Shown here: piece after piece, positions 8,644 to 20,871 of the stretch
Numbering within the stretch: position 1 is the first letter of the stretch
Layout of the letters: each line of letters begins with the position of its first letter
NCBI GenBank assembly: GCA_002304505.1
Contig: NCEH01000012.1
Location: 1-38,855, forward strand
Reading direction: 5' to 3'
Length of the DNA stretch: 38,855 bases
Source: Rhizobiales bacterium 32-66-11
GTDB taxonomy: Bacteria > Pseudomonadota > Alphaproteobacteria > Rhizobiales > Xanthobacteraceae
Position numbers and translations under genes: made by a program
Notes under the pieces: model-generated
The model's input: only the letters and a program-made list of their open reading frames with translations
Told to the model about the DNA's origin: nothing
Databases searched by the model: none

Positions 8644-8699
8644 GTTGGGCGGCGCAGTGCCGCCGCCGCACACTCCGATCCCGACGGGAACGCAAAGAC

Positions 8700-10022
8700 A
8701 TGTTGCTGGTCCTCGCCAATCGCACTTACCGACACCTGTTCCTTGCCCAGGTCATCGCCCTGGTGGGGACGGGCCTCGCCACGGTCGCGCTTGGCCTCCT
8801 GGCCTATGACATCGCAGGTCCCAATGCCGGTGCGGTGCTCGGCACCGCGTTGGCGATCAAGATGATCGCATACGTTGGCGTTGCGCCGGTCGCCGCCGCC
8901 TTTGCCGAGCGGGTGCCGCGGCGCGCGATGCTCGTCACCCTCGACCTGATCCGGGGAGCGGTCGCGCTGTTGCTGCCGTTCGTGACCGAGGTCTGGCAGG
9001 TCTATGTCCTGATCTTCGTCCTGCAATCCGCTTCGGCGGGTTTCACGCCGACCTTCCAGGCGACCATCCCCGACGTCCTGCCCGACGAGCGGCAGTACAC
9101 GCGCGCCTTGTCTCTCTCCCGCCTCGCCTACGATCTGGAGAGCGTGGTCAGCCCCATGCTCGCCGCCGCGCTCCTGACGCTCATCAGCTTCCACAGCTTG
9201 TTCGCGGGCACGGTGGTGGGCTTCCTCGCGTCTGCCGCGCTCGTGGTCTCGGTCACCCTACCGAGTCCGAAGGCGGCGGAACGGCGCGGCATCTATGACC
9301 GGACCACACGCGGCCTGCGCATCTATCTCGCGACGCCCCGCCTGCGCGGCCTCCTCGCCTTCAATCTCGCGGTTGCCGCCGCCAGCGCCATGGTCATCGT
9401 GAATACGGTGGTGATGGTGCAGGCAGGCTTCGGGCTCAGCCAGCGCGCCACGGCCCTTGCGCTTGCGGCGTTCGGCGGCGGCTCGATGATCGCGGCACTG
9501 GCGCTGCCGAGCCTCCTCGACACCATCTCTGACCGCCGCGCCATGATCGGGGGCGCCTGCATCCTGGTCCTGGGCCTGTTCGTCGGCTTCTTCATCCCGA
9601 GCTACGGCTTCCTGCTGCCGCTGTGGTTCGTGCTGGGGCTGGGTTATTCCCTGACGCAGACCCCCTCCGGGCGGCTGCTGCGCCGGTCATCGCAGCCGGA
9701 GGACCGGCCGTCCCTGTTCGCGGCGCAGTTCGCCCTGTCCCACGTATGCTGGCTGATCACCTACCCGATCGCCGGATGGCTCGGTGCGAAGCTGGGCGTC
9801 GCCCCGACCTTCGCCATCCTCGGAGCGATCGCCGCCGTGGCCGTCTTCGCCGCGACCCGGCTGTGGCCGGTGGCGGACCCGGACGAGATCGAGCATGTCC
9901 ATGATCGCCTTCCCGCGGAGCATCCTCATCTTGAAGGCGCCGAGCCAACCACAAGCGGGCATCGGCATGTCCACGCCTTCGTCATCGACAGTCACCATCC
10001 CGAATGGCCGAGATCGGCATAG
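8700..10022 (+). CDS. MFS transporter with His-rich C-terminal tail, NreB-like metal exporter
   Basis: A 440-residue major facilitator protein with about 12 membrane segments (LFLAQVIALVGTGLATVALG at the N-terminus) and family-typical cytoplasmic loop charges (AERVPRRAML). The C-terminal tail carries many histidines (EHVHDRLPAEHPHLEG, GHRHVHAF, SHHPEW). This is a hallmark of NreB-type nickel exporters, which makes nickel efflux the best guess. ATG 8700 is preferred over an in-frame TTG at 8640 that touches the end of the CDF gene. The gene belongs to the long rightward metal operon. Confidence 0.85.
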   Translation: MLLVLANRTYRHLFLAQVIALVGTGLATVALGLLAYDIAGPNAGAVLGTALAIKMIAYVGVAPVAAAFAERVPRRAMLVTLDLIRGAVALLLPFVTEVWQVYVLIFVLQSASAGFTPTFQATIPDVLPDERQYTRALSLSRLAYDLESVVSPMLAAALLTLISFHSLFAGTVVGFLASAALVVSVTLPSPKAAERRGIYDRTTRGLRIYLATPRLRGLLAFNLAVAAASAMVIVNTVVMVQAGFGLSQRATALALAAFGGGSMIAALALPSLLDTISDRRAMIGGACILVLGLFVGFFIPSYGFLLPLWFVLGLGYSLTQTPSGRLLRRSSQPEDRPSLFAAQFALSHVCWLITYPIAGWLGAKLGVAPTFAILGAIAAVAVFAATRLWPVADPDEIEHVHDRLPAEHPHLEGAEPTTSGHRHVHAFVIDSHHPEWPRSA

Positions 10023-10046
10023 CTTTTCGGTGCACGATGGCGCTCC

Positions 10047-10481
10047 ATGACCGATCTGGCAGTCTATGCGGGCCTCTTCCTCGTCGCCTTCGGCGCGGCG
10101 ACCATCCTTCCACTCCAGTCGGAAGCGGTCCTGGTCGGCCTGCTGCTCTCCGACCGTTCACCTTTGCCCCTCATCGCCGTCGCAAGCGTGGGCAATGTGC
10201 TTGGCTCGGTGGTCAACTGGGTCATTGGCCGCGGAATCGAGACCTTCCGGCACAAGAGATGGTTTCCTGTAAGCGAGGGAGTTCTCGACCGCGCGCAGCG
10301 CTGGTATCGGCGCTACGGCAAATGGTCCTTGCTCCTGAGCTGGGCGCCGGTTATCGGCGACCCGCTGACCGTGGTCGCCGGTATCTTGCGCGAACCCCTG
10401 CCCATCTTCCTGCTCTTGGTGACTGTGGCCAAGGTCGGCCGCTACATCGTTGTGGCGACACTCACCTTGGGCTGGTCCTGA
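10047..10481 (+). CDS. Small YqaA/DedA-like (VTT-domain) membrane protein
   Basis: A 144-residue integral membrane protein resembling YqaA-family members of the VTT/SNARE-associated superfamily. It shows the re-entrant-like N-terminal part (GAATILPLQSEAVLVGLL), a conserved GNVLGSVVNWVIGRG helix and a Trp-rich middle (RAQRWYRRYGKWSLLLSWAPVIGDPLTVVAG). Its place between two metal exporters suggests an accessory role in metal tolerance, but the biochemical function of the family is unclear. It begins 24 bases after the MFS gene. Confidence 0.85.
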   Translation: MTDLAVYAGLFLVAFGAATILPLQSEAVLVGLLLSDRSPLPLIAVASVGNVLGSVVNWVIGRGIETFRHKRWFPVSEGVLDRAQRWYRRYGKWSLLLSWAPVIGDPLTVVAGILREPLPIFLLLVTVAKVGRYIVVATLTLGWS

Positions 10482-10527
10482 TCCATGGTCGCCAGACCGC
10501 CACATCGATCGGGCACGTCCTGCGGTG

Positions 10528-11232
10528 ATGGAAACGATCTTCGACTTTCAGCACTGGCTGTATGGAGGCGCGCTCGATGCTCTCAAGGGCTTGCCCAGCA
10601 TCGGTGTCATGGGGCTTCCAGCCTTGGTCGGCGCCGCCTTCGGTTTCGGCATGCTGCACGCCTTGCTCCCAGGTCACGGAAAGTCGGTGCTTGCGTCCTA
10701 CTATGCGGGGGACGGAAGGCTCCGAGGGGCGCTCGGCTCCAGCCTCGTGCTGATCGTTACCCACGTGGGTTCAGCAGTCCTCTTGGTGCTGAGCGGCTAT
10801 GCCATCCTGCGCCGGACCATCGGCGGCGCCGGGCGGGCTCCCGCCCTGGAAACCGCCAGCCACATCTTGATTGCGCTCGTGGGTCTCTGGCTCCTCTGGC
10901 GCGCGTTCAAGCCTCATGGTCACGATCATGGACGTTCCGGTCCGGCCTTGGCGTTCGTCACCGGGCTGGTCCCATGCCCGTTGACCACCTTCATCATGAC
11001 CTATGCCGTGGCGAACGGCTTACTGGTGGCGGGACTCGTCTTATCCGGAATGTTCGCTGCGGGAATGGTCGTAACCGTCGCGGCGTTTCCGCTACTGGCA
11101 GTGCTCGTCAGAACGCGAATGGTGCCGCTGATGACGCGGACCGAACGCCTTAGGACATGGACCGGTCATGTCCTTGAAATCGCGGCAGCCTCGGCCGTAA
11201 CCATACTGGGTCTTTGGCCCTTAATTACTTGA
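10528..11232 (+). CDS. NicO/RcnA-like nickel-cobalt exporter
   Basis: A 234-residue membrane protein of the NicO/RcnA group. Signature sequences are MLHALLPGHGKSVLASYYAG near the N-terminus, a short His loop (KPHGHDHGRS) and GLVPCPLTTFIMTYAVA in the second half. RcnA relatives export Ni and Co across the inner membrane. The His loop is shorter than in typical RcnA. The ATG at 10528 gives the expected N-terminus; a GTG lies directly before it, and further upstream codons overlap the preceding gene region. It is part of the same rightward operon. Confidence 0.88.
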   Translation: METIFDFQHWLYGGALDALKGLPSIGVMGLPALVGAAFGFGMLHALLPGHGKSVLASYYAGDGRLRGALGSSLVLIVTHVGSAVLLVLSGYAILRRTIGGAGRAPALETASHILIALVGLWLLWRAFKPHGHDHGRSGPALAFVTGLVPCPLTTFIMTYAVANGLLVAGLVLSGMFAAGMVVTVAAFPLLAVLVRTRMVPLMTRTERLRTWTGHVLEIAAASAVTILGLWPLIT

Positions 11233-11312
11233 GGAATCGAACGAAGCGACCGCTTGGCGCATTGCGTCATGCCGATGGGTCAGGTAGAAAACGGGATCGA
11301 GGAGAAGTCCGC

Positions 11313-11696
11313 TTGACCGATTCACGGATGACAGGCCTGAGACGTTTCATCGTCATGCTCTGCATGGCGGTGATGAGCCTGTCGTCGGTCCAGTTCGCGG
11401 CTTCCGGGGCGGAGGATCTCGAGCACGCCCTCGAGATCGCCCATTCCTCCGAGACCCTCGCGGATGTCGTGCATTATTGCTCGGTTTCCGTAGAGGCCTG
11501 CGAACGCCAGCCCCATGCGGGTGACGCCCATACGGCTCCTCACCATCATCATGGTGATCCCACCCCCGGCTACGTCCTGACCGCGGCACCGGCGTTCTCC
11601 GTCGCCTTCGCGGCCGAGGATGCGGTGTGGTCCACGGAGAGCCCGCTTGGCCGCGGTCTCGGCCAGCACGCCCCCGAACGTCCTCCCAAAGCCTGA
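11313..11696 (+). CDS. CzcI-like small exported protein before the czc genes
   Basis: A protein of about 127 residues with a signal peptide (MTGLRRFIVMLCMAVMSLSS), two cysteines (YCSVSVEAC), a His cluster (HTAPHHHHGD) and a C-terminus QHAPERPPKA. This layout recalls CzcI, the small regulatory/periplasmic protein upstream of czcCBA in Cupriavidus; similarity is of pattern, not proven homology. A TTG at 11313 has a good GAGGAGA site, while the ATG at 11328 lies 15 bases later without one, so TTG is preferred. It probably acts in the periplasm with the Czc pump. Confidence 0.65.
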   Translation: MTDSRMTGLRRFIVMLCMAVMSLSSVQFAASGAEDLEHALEIAHSSETLADVVHYCSVSVEACERQPHAGDAHTAPHHHHGDPTPGYVLTAAPAFSVAFAAEDAVWSTESPLGRGLGQHAPERPPKA

Positions 11697-11761
11697 TCTT
11701 CGTTCGTAGCCCGGGTCCCCGCGGCCCGACCTCGCTATTCGACGATTAAGGCTCATTCTTC

Positions 11762-13033
11762 ATGGATCGACGCACCTTCGCGGGTGCGGGCGCTCGCGCG
11801 CGGCGAACGGGATTCGCTGCCGTGGTGGTGCTCGCATGCGGCGTGTTGCCCGCGCACGCCAAGACACAGAAACCCGTAACCCTCAACGACGCGATCACGC
11901 GTGCGGTCTCCGCCGGTTTCGCCCTTCCGGCCGCCCGTGCGCGCTACGAAGGCGCGGAGGCCGGCGTCCGGCAGGCGGGCCGCTACCTCAATCCGTCCAT
12001 AGGGGTGGAGAGCGAGAACTTCGCGGGTTCCGGCCCCTATCAGGCGCTGAACCAGCCGGAGACGACGCTCTACCTCCAGCAGACCATCGAACTCGGTGAC
12101 AAGCGTGCCGCGCGCACCGGGGTCGCCCGTTCGGAAGCGGAAACCACGCGGGCCCGGAGCGCCGTCCAGGTGCTCGATCTCATGCGCGAGGTGGAACTGG
12201 CCTGGATCGAGGTTCTGGTCGCGGCGGCGCAGCAGCGCGTCGCCGAGGAAAGGCTCTCCATCGCTCAGCAGTTCCAGAGCGAGATCTCGCGACGGGCAGA
12301 CGCAGGGCGCGACCCGCTCTACACCCAGAGCCGTGCGGAGGCGCAGGTTGCCCTTGAGCAGATCGCCGTCGACCAGGCGCGGGCAGCCGCACGCATCGCC
12401 CGCGCCAACCTCGCCGGGTACTGGCGGGGCGGCGCCGATTACGCCGTCGACCTCAATGCGTTCGAGAACGCCGCCGCGACCAACGACGGAAACCCCATTT
12501 CCGTCGATGTCGCCCTGTTGGAAGCCGAACGCCAACTCGCGGCTTCCCGCGTAAGTCTCGAACGCTCCAAGGCGGTCCAGGACCCGGCCGTGCGCGTGGG
12601 CGTCCGGCACTTCGCCGACACCAACGACACCGCTTTGGTGGCGGGCATCGCGATCCCGCTGCCACTCTTCGACACCAACAAGGACAACATCGAGAAGGCC
12701 GAAGCGGAACGCCGCGCCGCCGAGCTCGACGTCGAGACCGCCCGCTTGACCTTGCGGCGCGAGCTGACCCGCCTCCAGTCCCGCCTCGTGGCGAGCGCTA
12801 CCGAGGCGCGGCGCATCCAGCGGGAAGTTATCCCGAAGGCCGAGCAGGCCGTCCAGCTCATCCGCGACGGCATGGACCGTGGCGCCTTCAGCTACATCGA
12901 ATTCATCGACGCGCAGCGGACCCTCAACGATGCCCGCCTGCGGCGCATCGAGGCGCTGCGCGCCTTCTACCAGGACAACGCGATGGTCGCCCGCCTGACC
13001 GGCCGCCATTCGCGCTTGAACATCAAGGGCTGA
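11762..13033 (+). CDS. czcC: CzcC-like outer membrane efflux protein (TolC family)
   Basis: A 423-residue TolC-family outer membrane factor with a signal peptide (cleavage near LPAHA at about residue 37) and two repeats of long helical hairpins. Typical of the heavy-metal subgroup are RYLNPSIGVESENFAG, LYLQQTIELGDKRAAR and the second-half counterparts AIPLPLFDTNKDNIEKAE and GAFSYIEFIDAQRTLNDAR. It forms the outer-membrane exit duct for the CzcCBA complex. Six bases separate its stop from the czcB start. Confidence 0.93.
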   Translation: MDRRTFAGAGARARRTGFAAVVVLACGVLPAHAKTQKPVTLNDAITRAVSAGFALPAARARYEGAEAGVRQAGRYLNPSIGVESENFAGSGPYQALNQPETTLYLQQTIELGDKRAARTGVARSEAETTRARSAVQVLDLMREVELAWIEVLVAAAQQRVAEERLSIAQQFQSEISRRADAGRDPLYTQSRAEAQVALEQIAVDQARAAARIARANLAGYWRGGADYAVDLNAFENAAATNDGNPISVDVALLEAERQLAASRVSLERSKAVQDPAVRVGVRHFADTNDTALVAGIAIPLPLFDTNKDNIEKAEAERRAAELDVETARLTLRRELTRLQSRLVASATEARRIQREVIPKAEQAVQLIRDGMDRGAFSYIEFIDAQRTLNDARLRRIEALRAFYQDNAMVARLTGRHSRLNIKG

Positions 13034-13038
13034 CCCCA

Positions 13039-17470
<4,432 letters not shown>

Positions 17471-17552
17471 CCCGCATGCCCGGCGGCGTCCGGCCACGGC
17501 TGGTCGGGCGCCACGCTCCTTCTTCCAACCTCGAAGATGAAAGAACGCACTC

Positions 17553-17840
17553 ATGGTCAAGATTCTTGGAACAGCCCGTAAGGCAATGGTGATCGGTTGC
17601 GCGGCAACCATCCTGGCGGCTCCGACGCCGGCAGCTTTCGCCGACGGCATCATGCCCAAGACCTACCGCGAGCGGGAACGGCACATGTACCGCGACGTCC
17701 AGAGGGGCGTCGGCCATCCCGCCGATACGCCGACGCAGCAGGTCGTGCGTCCGAGCAAGCCCTTCGTCTTTCCCTGGGACTTCCTGTTCGAGCAGCCGAA
17801 TCCTTCCGCGATCCCGGGACCGGCCGCGCCAGCGAAGTGA
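17553..17840 (+). CDS. Small exported protein of unknown function
   Basis: A 95-residue protein with a signal peptide (about residues 1-30, ending PAAFA). The mature part is about 65 residues, rich in Pro and Arg (TYRERERHMYRDVQRG, RPSKPFVFPWDFLFEQPN). I do not recognise a family. It is the first of four small genes following czcA on the same strand, so it is probably expressed with the pump. The start has no strong ribosome-binding site. Confidence 0.6.
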   Translation: MVKILGTARKAMVIGCAATILAAPTPAAFADGIMPKTYRERERHMYRDVQRGVGHPADTPTQQVVRPSKPFVFPWDFLFEQPNPSAIPGPAAPAK

Positions 17841-17926
17841 TCATTGGTTTGCTAGTGGCATCGTCGAAATCCATGGACCCGGACACCGTTGCTCCCTTGT
17901 CCAGAAAACATCCGGCGGACCGATCA

Positions 17927-18352
17927 ATGCGTGCTCTTCGTCACTTCATCGTCCTGCTGCTGTTGGTGGCCTATGGGACGTCGGCCATGACCCATGTGGC
18001 CTACACCGCAGGGGATCCCCGGCCCGTTGCCGAAGAAGCGATCTGGTTGACGTTCGTTGCGGACGACGTCGACGCCCATGAAGCGATGTCCGGGACACCG
18101 GCATGTCACTGCGTGCATGCAGCGATCCCTGCGTTTTCCCAGCCCATGCGGTTCCTGAAGATCGGCGACGAATGGGTCCCCACGGTGCCCTCGTTCAAGA
18201 TCGCCCACCCGGACATTCCGACCCCGCCGCCCCGACCGATTGGAAATGAAGCCAAGGACCAAACTTCAATTCCAACATTCGAGGTAAGTCATGTTTCGTT
18301 ATGCAGTGATCGCATCCACCGTGCTTCTCACCCTGTCGAGTGTACAGGCTGA
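17927..18352 (+). CDS. Second CzcI-like small exported protein
   Basis: A 141-residue protein starting MRALRHFIVLLLLVAYG, a signal peptide that resembles that of the CzcI-like protein at 11313 (both LRxFIV). The mature part has Cys-His-Cys (PACHCVHAA), scattered His/Asp and a proline-rich stretch (IPTPPPRPIG). An upstream ATG at 17873 would add an unlikely leader. The last 62 bases overlap the next gene in another frame, so the C-terminus may be an extension of no importance. Probably a periplasmic accessory of the Czc pump; function unknown. Confidence 0.55.
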   Translation: MRALRHFIVLLLLVAYGTSAMTHVAYTAGDPRPVAEEAIWLTFVADDVDAHEAMSGTPACHCVHAAIPAFSQPMRFLKIGDEWVPTVPSFKIAHPDIPTPPPRPIGNEAKDQTSIPTFEVSHVSLCSDRIHRASHPVECTG

Positions 18353-18635
18353 ACCCTACTCCTCCACATTGAGCTCGGAGGAGCAGGAGCGGCACGAGTT
18401 CTTCGATGTGCAGCAAGGCGATTTCCCGAGCGGCCGCTTGAGCGGTTCCACGGGTACCTATGGAACATCGAGGGCTGGCGTACCGGTCATCGTCCAACCG
18501 GCCAACCCGTACATCGGGATTCTGCCGAACTCACTCAATGACAAGCCGGTCCTCATGACCACGCCCCGACGCGTGTCCGGGAAGGCAGCGGGCTTCCGCC
18601 CGCTGCCTTTTCCAATTCGCAAACGGCCTGGCTGA
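18291..18635 (+). CDS. Small exported protein of unknown function
   Basis: A 114-residue protein with a clear signal peptide (MFRYAVIASTVLLTLSSVQA) and a GAGG ribosome-binding site. The mature part is Ser/Gly/Pro-rich with no cysteine (EERHEFF-like acidic start, GDFPSGRLSGSTGTYG, FRPLPFPIRKRPG end). No family recognised. It starts inside the preceding gene, so translation may be coupled. Context is the tail of the czc operon. Confidence 0.65.
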   Translation: MFRYAVIASTVLLTLSSVQAEPYSSTLSSEEQERHEFFDVQQGDFPSGRLSGSTGTYGTSRAGVPVIVQPANPYIGILPNSLNDKPVLMTTPRRVSGKAAGFRPLPFPIRKRPG

Positions 18636-18664
18636 GAATAGCTCCCCGAGAGGGAAATAGAATT

Positions 18665-18979
18665 ATGTCCGAGATGGCGCTCCTATCGATCATGGCCGGT
18701 AATGGTTTCGGAACAAAGCCAATCAAGCGGATCACGTGGAGTATCGTATACTTCCTTTTTCTGGCATTCGTCGTGGAAATTCTGCCCGCAACGCCAGCAA
18801 CGGCTCAAGTTTTTAATTTCCTAGGTTGCTCCCACGCGACCCAGGCGGAGCACAATCTGTCGTGCGTGACCGCTCGCACGAAATGCGTCGACAAGAACAG
18901 GCGTTACAGATGGCATGAACTCACGCACTGCAAGATTCGATACAATCAATGCCTGGGTGAATGGGGGCGGCAAAACTGA
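18665..18979 (+). CDS. Small cysteine-containing exported protein, unknown
   Basis: A 104-residue open frame with an unusually long N-terminal region before a hydrophobic segment (WSIVYFLFLAFVVEILPA) and a likely cleavage site at ATAQ. The mature part has five cysteines (GCSHATQ, LSCVTARTKCVD, HCKIRYNQC). The codon use is more AT-rich than its neighbours. GAGGG lies about 12 bases before the ATG, and the ATG at 18695 (MAGNG) is another possible start. Its 3' end overlaps that of the opposite-strand gene by 34 bases. No family recognised. Confidence 0.45.
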   Translation: MSEMALLSIMAGNGFGTKPIKRITWSIVYFLFLAFVVEILPATPATAQVFNFLGCSHATQAEHNLSCVTARTKCVDKNRRYRWHELTHCKIRYNQCLGEWGRQN

Positions 18980-19317
18980 GGACGCCCATCATACCTTCCA
19001 AGATTATATCCGCACCTCGAGCCGGACATCCACACCTCAAAGCAGTCGAGCGTGTCGTTACCCGGATTGGACATGCAGAGCCTGCCCTCCTGGATTTCCC
19101 AAGTTCCCGGCCACTTGCGGCCCATTTCATCGCTGAGGAGCACGCCGTCCGGCCGGAGATAGATGCCCCAGTGCGAAGCATCGGTGATCTCCTTGCCAAT
19201 GACCTTGGCCCGTATTTCCTTCTCACCGAGGCGCTTGAGGTCATCCTGCGCACTTGCAGTCGCTCCGTGAACCAGCGGGATCAAGATCACCGCAACGGGA
19301 AACAATGATCTTCTCAT
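18946..19317 (-). CDS. Small exported protein in chromate cluster, C-terminus possibly frameshifted
   Basis: A 123-residue protein with a signal peptide (MRRSLFPVAVILIPLVHG, cut near ASAQ) and a small beta-rich domain (ASHWGIYLRPDGVLLSDEMG, GTWEIQEGRLCMS, LDCFEVWMSG). It resembles DUF995-like periplasmic proteins in pattern. After WMSG, near position 19013, the frame turns to low-complexity sequence, whereas the neighbouring frame reads GADIILEGMMGVLSF, a more natural ending. A one-base frameshift is therefore possible. Its ATG overlaps the stop of the previous gene (ATGA), so it is the last gene of the leftward chromate operon. Confidence 0.6.
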   Translation of the reverse strand: MRRSLFPVAVILIPLVHGATASAQDDLKRLGEKEIRAKVIGKEITDASHWGIYLRPDGVLLSDEMGRKWPGTWEIQEGRLCMSNPGNDTLDCFEVWMSGSRCGYNLGRYDGRPQFCRPHSPRH

Positions 19318-19814
19318 GGAAGGCCCCCTTCCAAAGGAGGAACCATGGTCACGCTGCTCGCCATCGCAGGCGGCCAGCTATGGGTCTCCGTCTTCCGCCG
19401 TGAGGCCCAGGCGTAGAGCGCGTCGTAGATGACGAAGCCGTGTTTCAGGACCTCGTGATCGTCCGAAGAGAGGTCGCGAAGCCCCATCGAGATCGCCAGG
19501 AGCCCAGCCGACTGCGGCGTGAGATCGTGCCTGTCCGTATCGGCTCCGCGGACGATGGCGGCGATCGTCGCGATGGCGGGATCCTTGGCCAGGTCATGCT
19601 TCTCGACGAAGGCGTCGAAGCTGCATCCTTCACCGAAATGCGTGTATTCGACGCCGGGCACGTCATAGGGAATGGCGCCGGTTTCCTCGGCGGCTTTCCT
19701 GACCTGGTCCGGCGGCACGAACAGGAACTCCGGCTCCTTGTCGATGAACCGCGTGATCAGCCAGGGGCAGGCGATCCGATCGATGACGGGGCGTTCGCGT
19801 GTGACCCATTTCAT
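19314..19814 (-). CDS. ChrB C-terminal-domain protein (chromate resistance)
   Basis: A 166-residue protein equal to the C-terminal half of ChrB, lacking its N-terminal regulatory half. Compare MKWVTRERPVIDRIACPWLI with WVTRKGVHIDRIACSWLIRR in the full-length ChrB at 20872. Shared features include the IDRIAC cysteine, RFIDK, a FGEGCSFDAF block and a TPQSAG/GL segment. The ATG at 19814 follows GGGAGGA and overlaps the preceding stop as ATGA; longer readings upstream are in the wrong frame for that gene. Function of this domain is not established; an enzymatic or chromate-linked role is inferred from context. Confidence 0.85.
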   Translation of the reverse strand: MKWVTRERPVIDRIACPWLITRFIDKEPEFLFVPPDQVRKAAEETGAIPYDVPGVEYTHFGEGCSFDAFVEKHDLAKDPAIATIAAIVRGADTDRHDLTPQSAGLLAISMGLRDLSSDDHEVLKHGFVIYDALYAWASRRKTETHSWPPAMASSVTMVPPLEGGLP

Positions 19815-20780
19815 GGCGTTGTCCTCCCTTCGGCCTTGGTGAGTGGGACGGTCGGGGCGCCGATCGCGTGCCAGGCGGCTATTCCGCCTGCGAGCATGTG
19901 GGCATCGAGGCCGCGACGACGCAGCTCTCCGACCACATCGCCGCTGACCTGGAAGCCGTAGACGCAATAGGCGACGATCGGCTTGTCCTTGGGCAGATAT
20001 CCGGCCCAATCGGTGATCAGCTCGGGCGCGCGCAGAAGCGCACCCGGGATCATGTCGCTGCGCTTCGCCAGGTCTTCCGCGAGGCAGACGTCCAACAGGA
20101 CGAAATCATCCCTACGCTCCATGCGCGCCAAGAGGTCCTCTGCGGCAATGCCATCTCCGGCAACGACGGGCGCGGCCTCGCCGAGGGTGCGTCGGTTAAT
20201 GGCGAGCCGTTGATAGCGGGCGCCAACCCGCTCCCAATGGATGTTCTTCATGAAGGCATCGACGTAGGCGCCAGCCTTCGCCCCGAAGTCGATGTGATAG
20301 GCGTGCTCGTACATATCGAGCGCCATGATCGGGATGCCCCCGGCGAGGCAGTTCGTATGGTCCTGTCCCCACTGGATTATCAGGCGGTCGTGGCGCTCCG
20401 ACCAGACCAGCAATGTCCAGCCCGAGCCGCCCGCCTGCGCCTTCGCGCAAGCCGAGAATTTCGAGCGCCACCTGGCGACGCTGCCGAAGTCGTGCTCCAG
20501 CGCCGCGGCCAAGTCCCCCGCGGCATCGCCGGTGCCACCGAGCGTCGAAATAGATCTCATGCAGGATCGCCGAATTGGCGGCGACCAGCTCCTCCCGCTT
20601 GAGGCCGTTGATGTCGAACACCGGGGCTTGCCCCCAGTCGAGTTCATCCAGGCGGCGTTCGATCGCATTCAGCCGCCGAACGGCGCCTCCGTAATTGTTC
20701 TCGTAGTGGCTCGCCAGAAGCCGCTCCGAGAGCCCGTCAAGGCGCGGGGGCTTGAAATTTAAGGGCATGATCCGATGCAT
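19811..20780 (-). pseudogene. Fe/Mn superoxide dismutase-rhodanese fusion, frameshifted
   Basis: The N-terminal part (ATG 20780, GAGG site) encodes an Fe/Mn-SOD helical domain with metal ligands in SHYENNYGG (H25) and LHEIYFD (H74). The coding then moves to another frame at 20541-20546, right after FD, and continues TLGGTGDAAGDLAAAL with the C-terminal SOD domain. The remaining ligand pair is in MALDMYEHAYHIDFG. A rhodanese domain follows (FVLLDVCLAEDL, active-site loop CVYGFQVS). So one base too many (or two missing) breaks a gene that otherwise looks intact. SOD (ChrC) is known in chr operons; the rhodanese fusion extends this. It may be a sequencing error. The stop overlaps the next ATG. 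Confidence 0.82.
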
Positions 20781-20830
20781 GGCATCCTCGTTCGGATACG
20801 CGATGGATCGGACGCTACGCCCGAATCAAA

Positions 20831-20868
20831 AATGATACAAGTGTTGCTTTTTCAATTTTCAATGATAC
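20831..20868. promoter_or_regulatory. Direct repeats in the divergent chr control region
   Basis: The AT-rich 91-base gap between the SOD-rhodanese gene and chrB holds two exact copies of AATGATAC at 20831-20838 and 20861-20868, 30 bases apart, about three helical turns. On the minus strand the first contains TATCAT, a possible -10 element, and TTGAAA occurs upstream of it. The repeats are candidate sites for ChrB, which is a chromate-responsive regulator in some species. Assignment is inference. Confidence 0.45.
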
Positions 20869-20871
20869 GGT

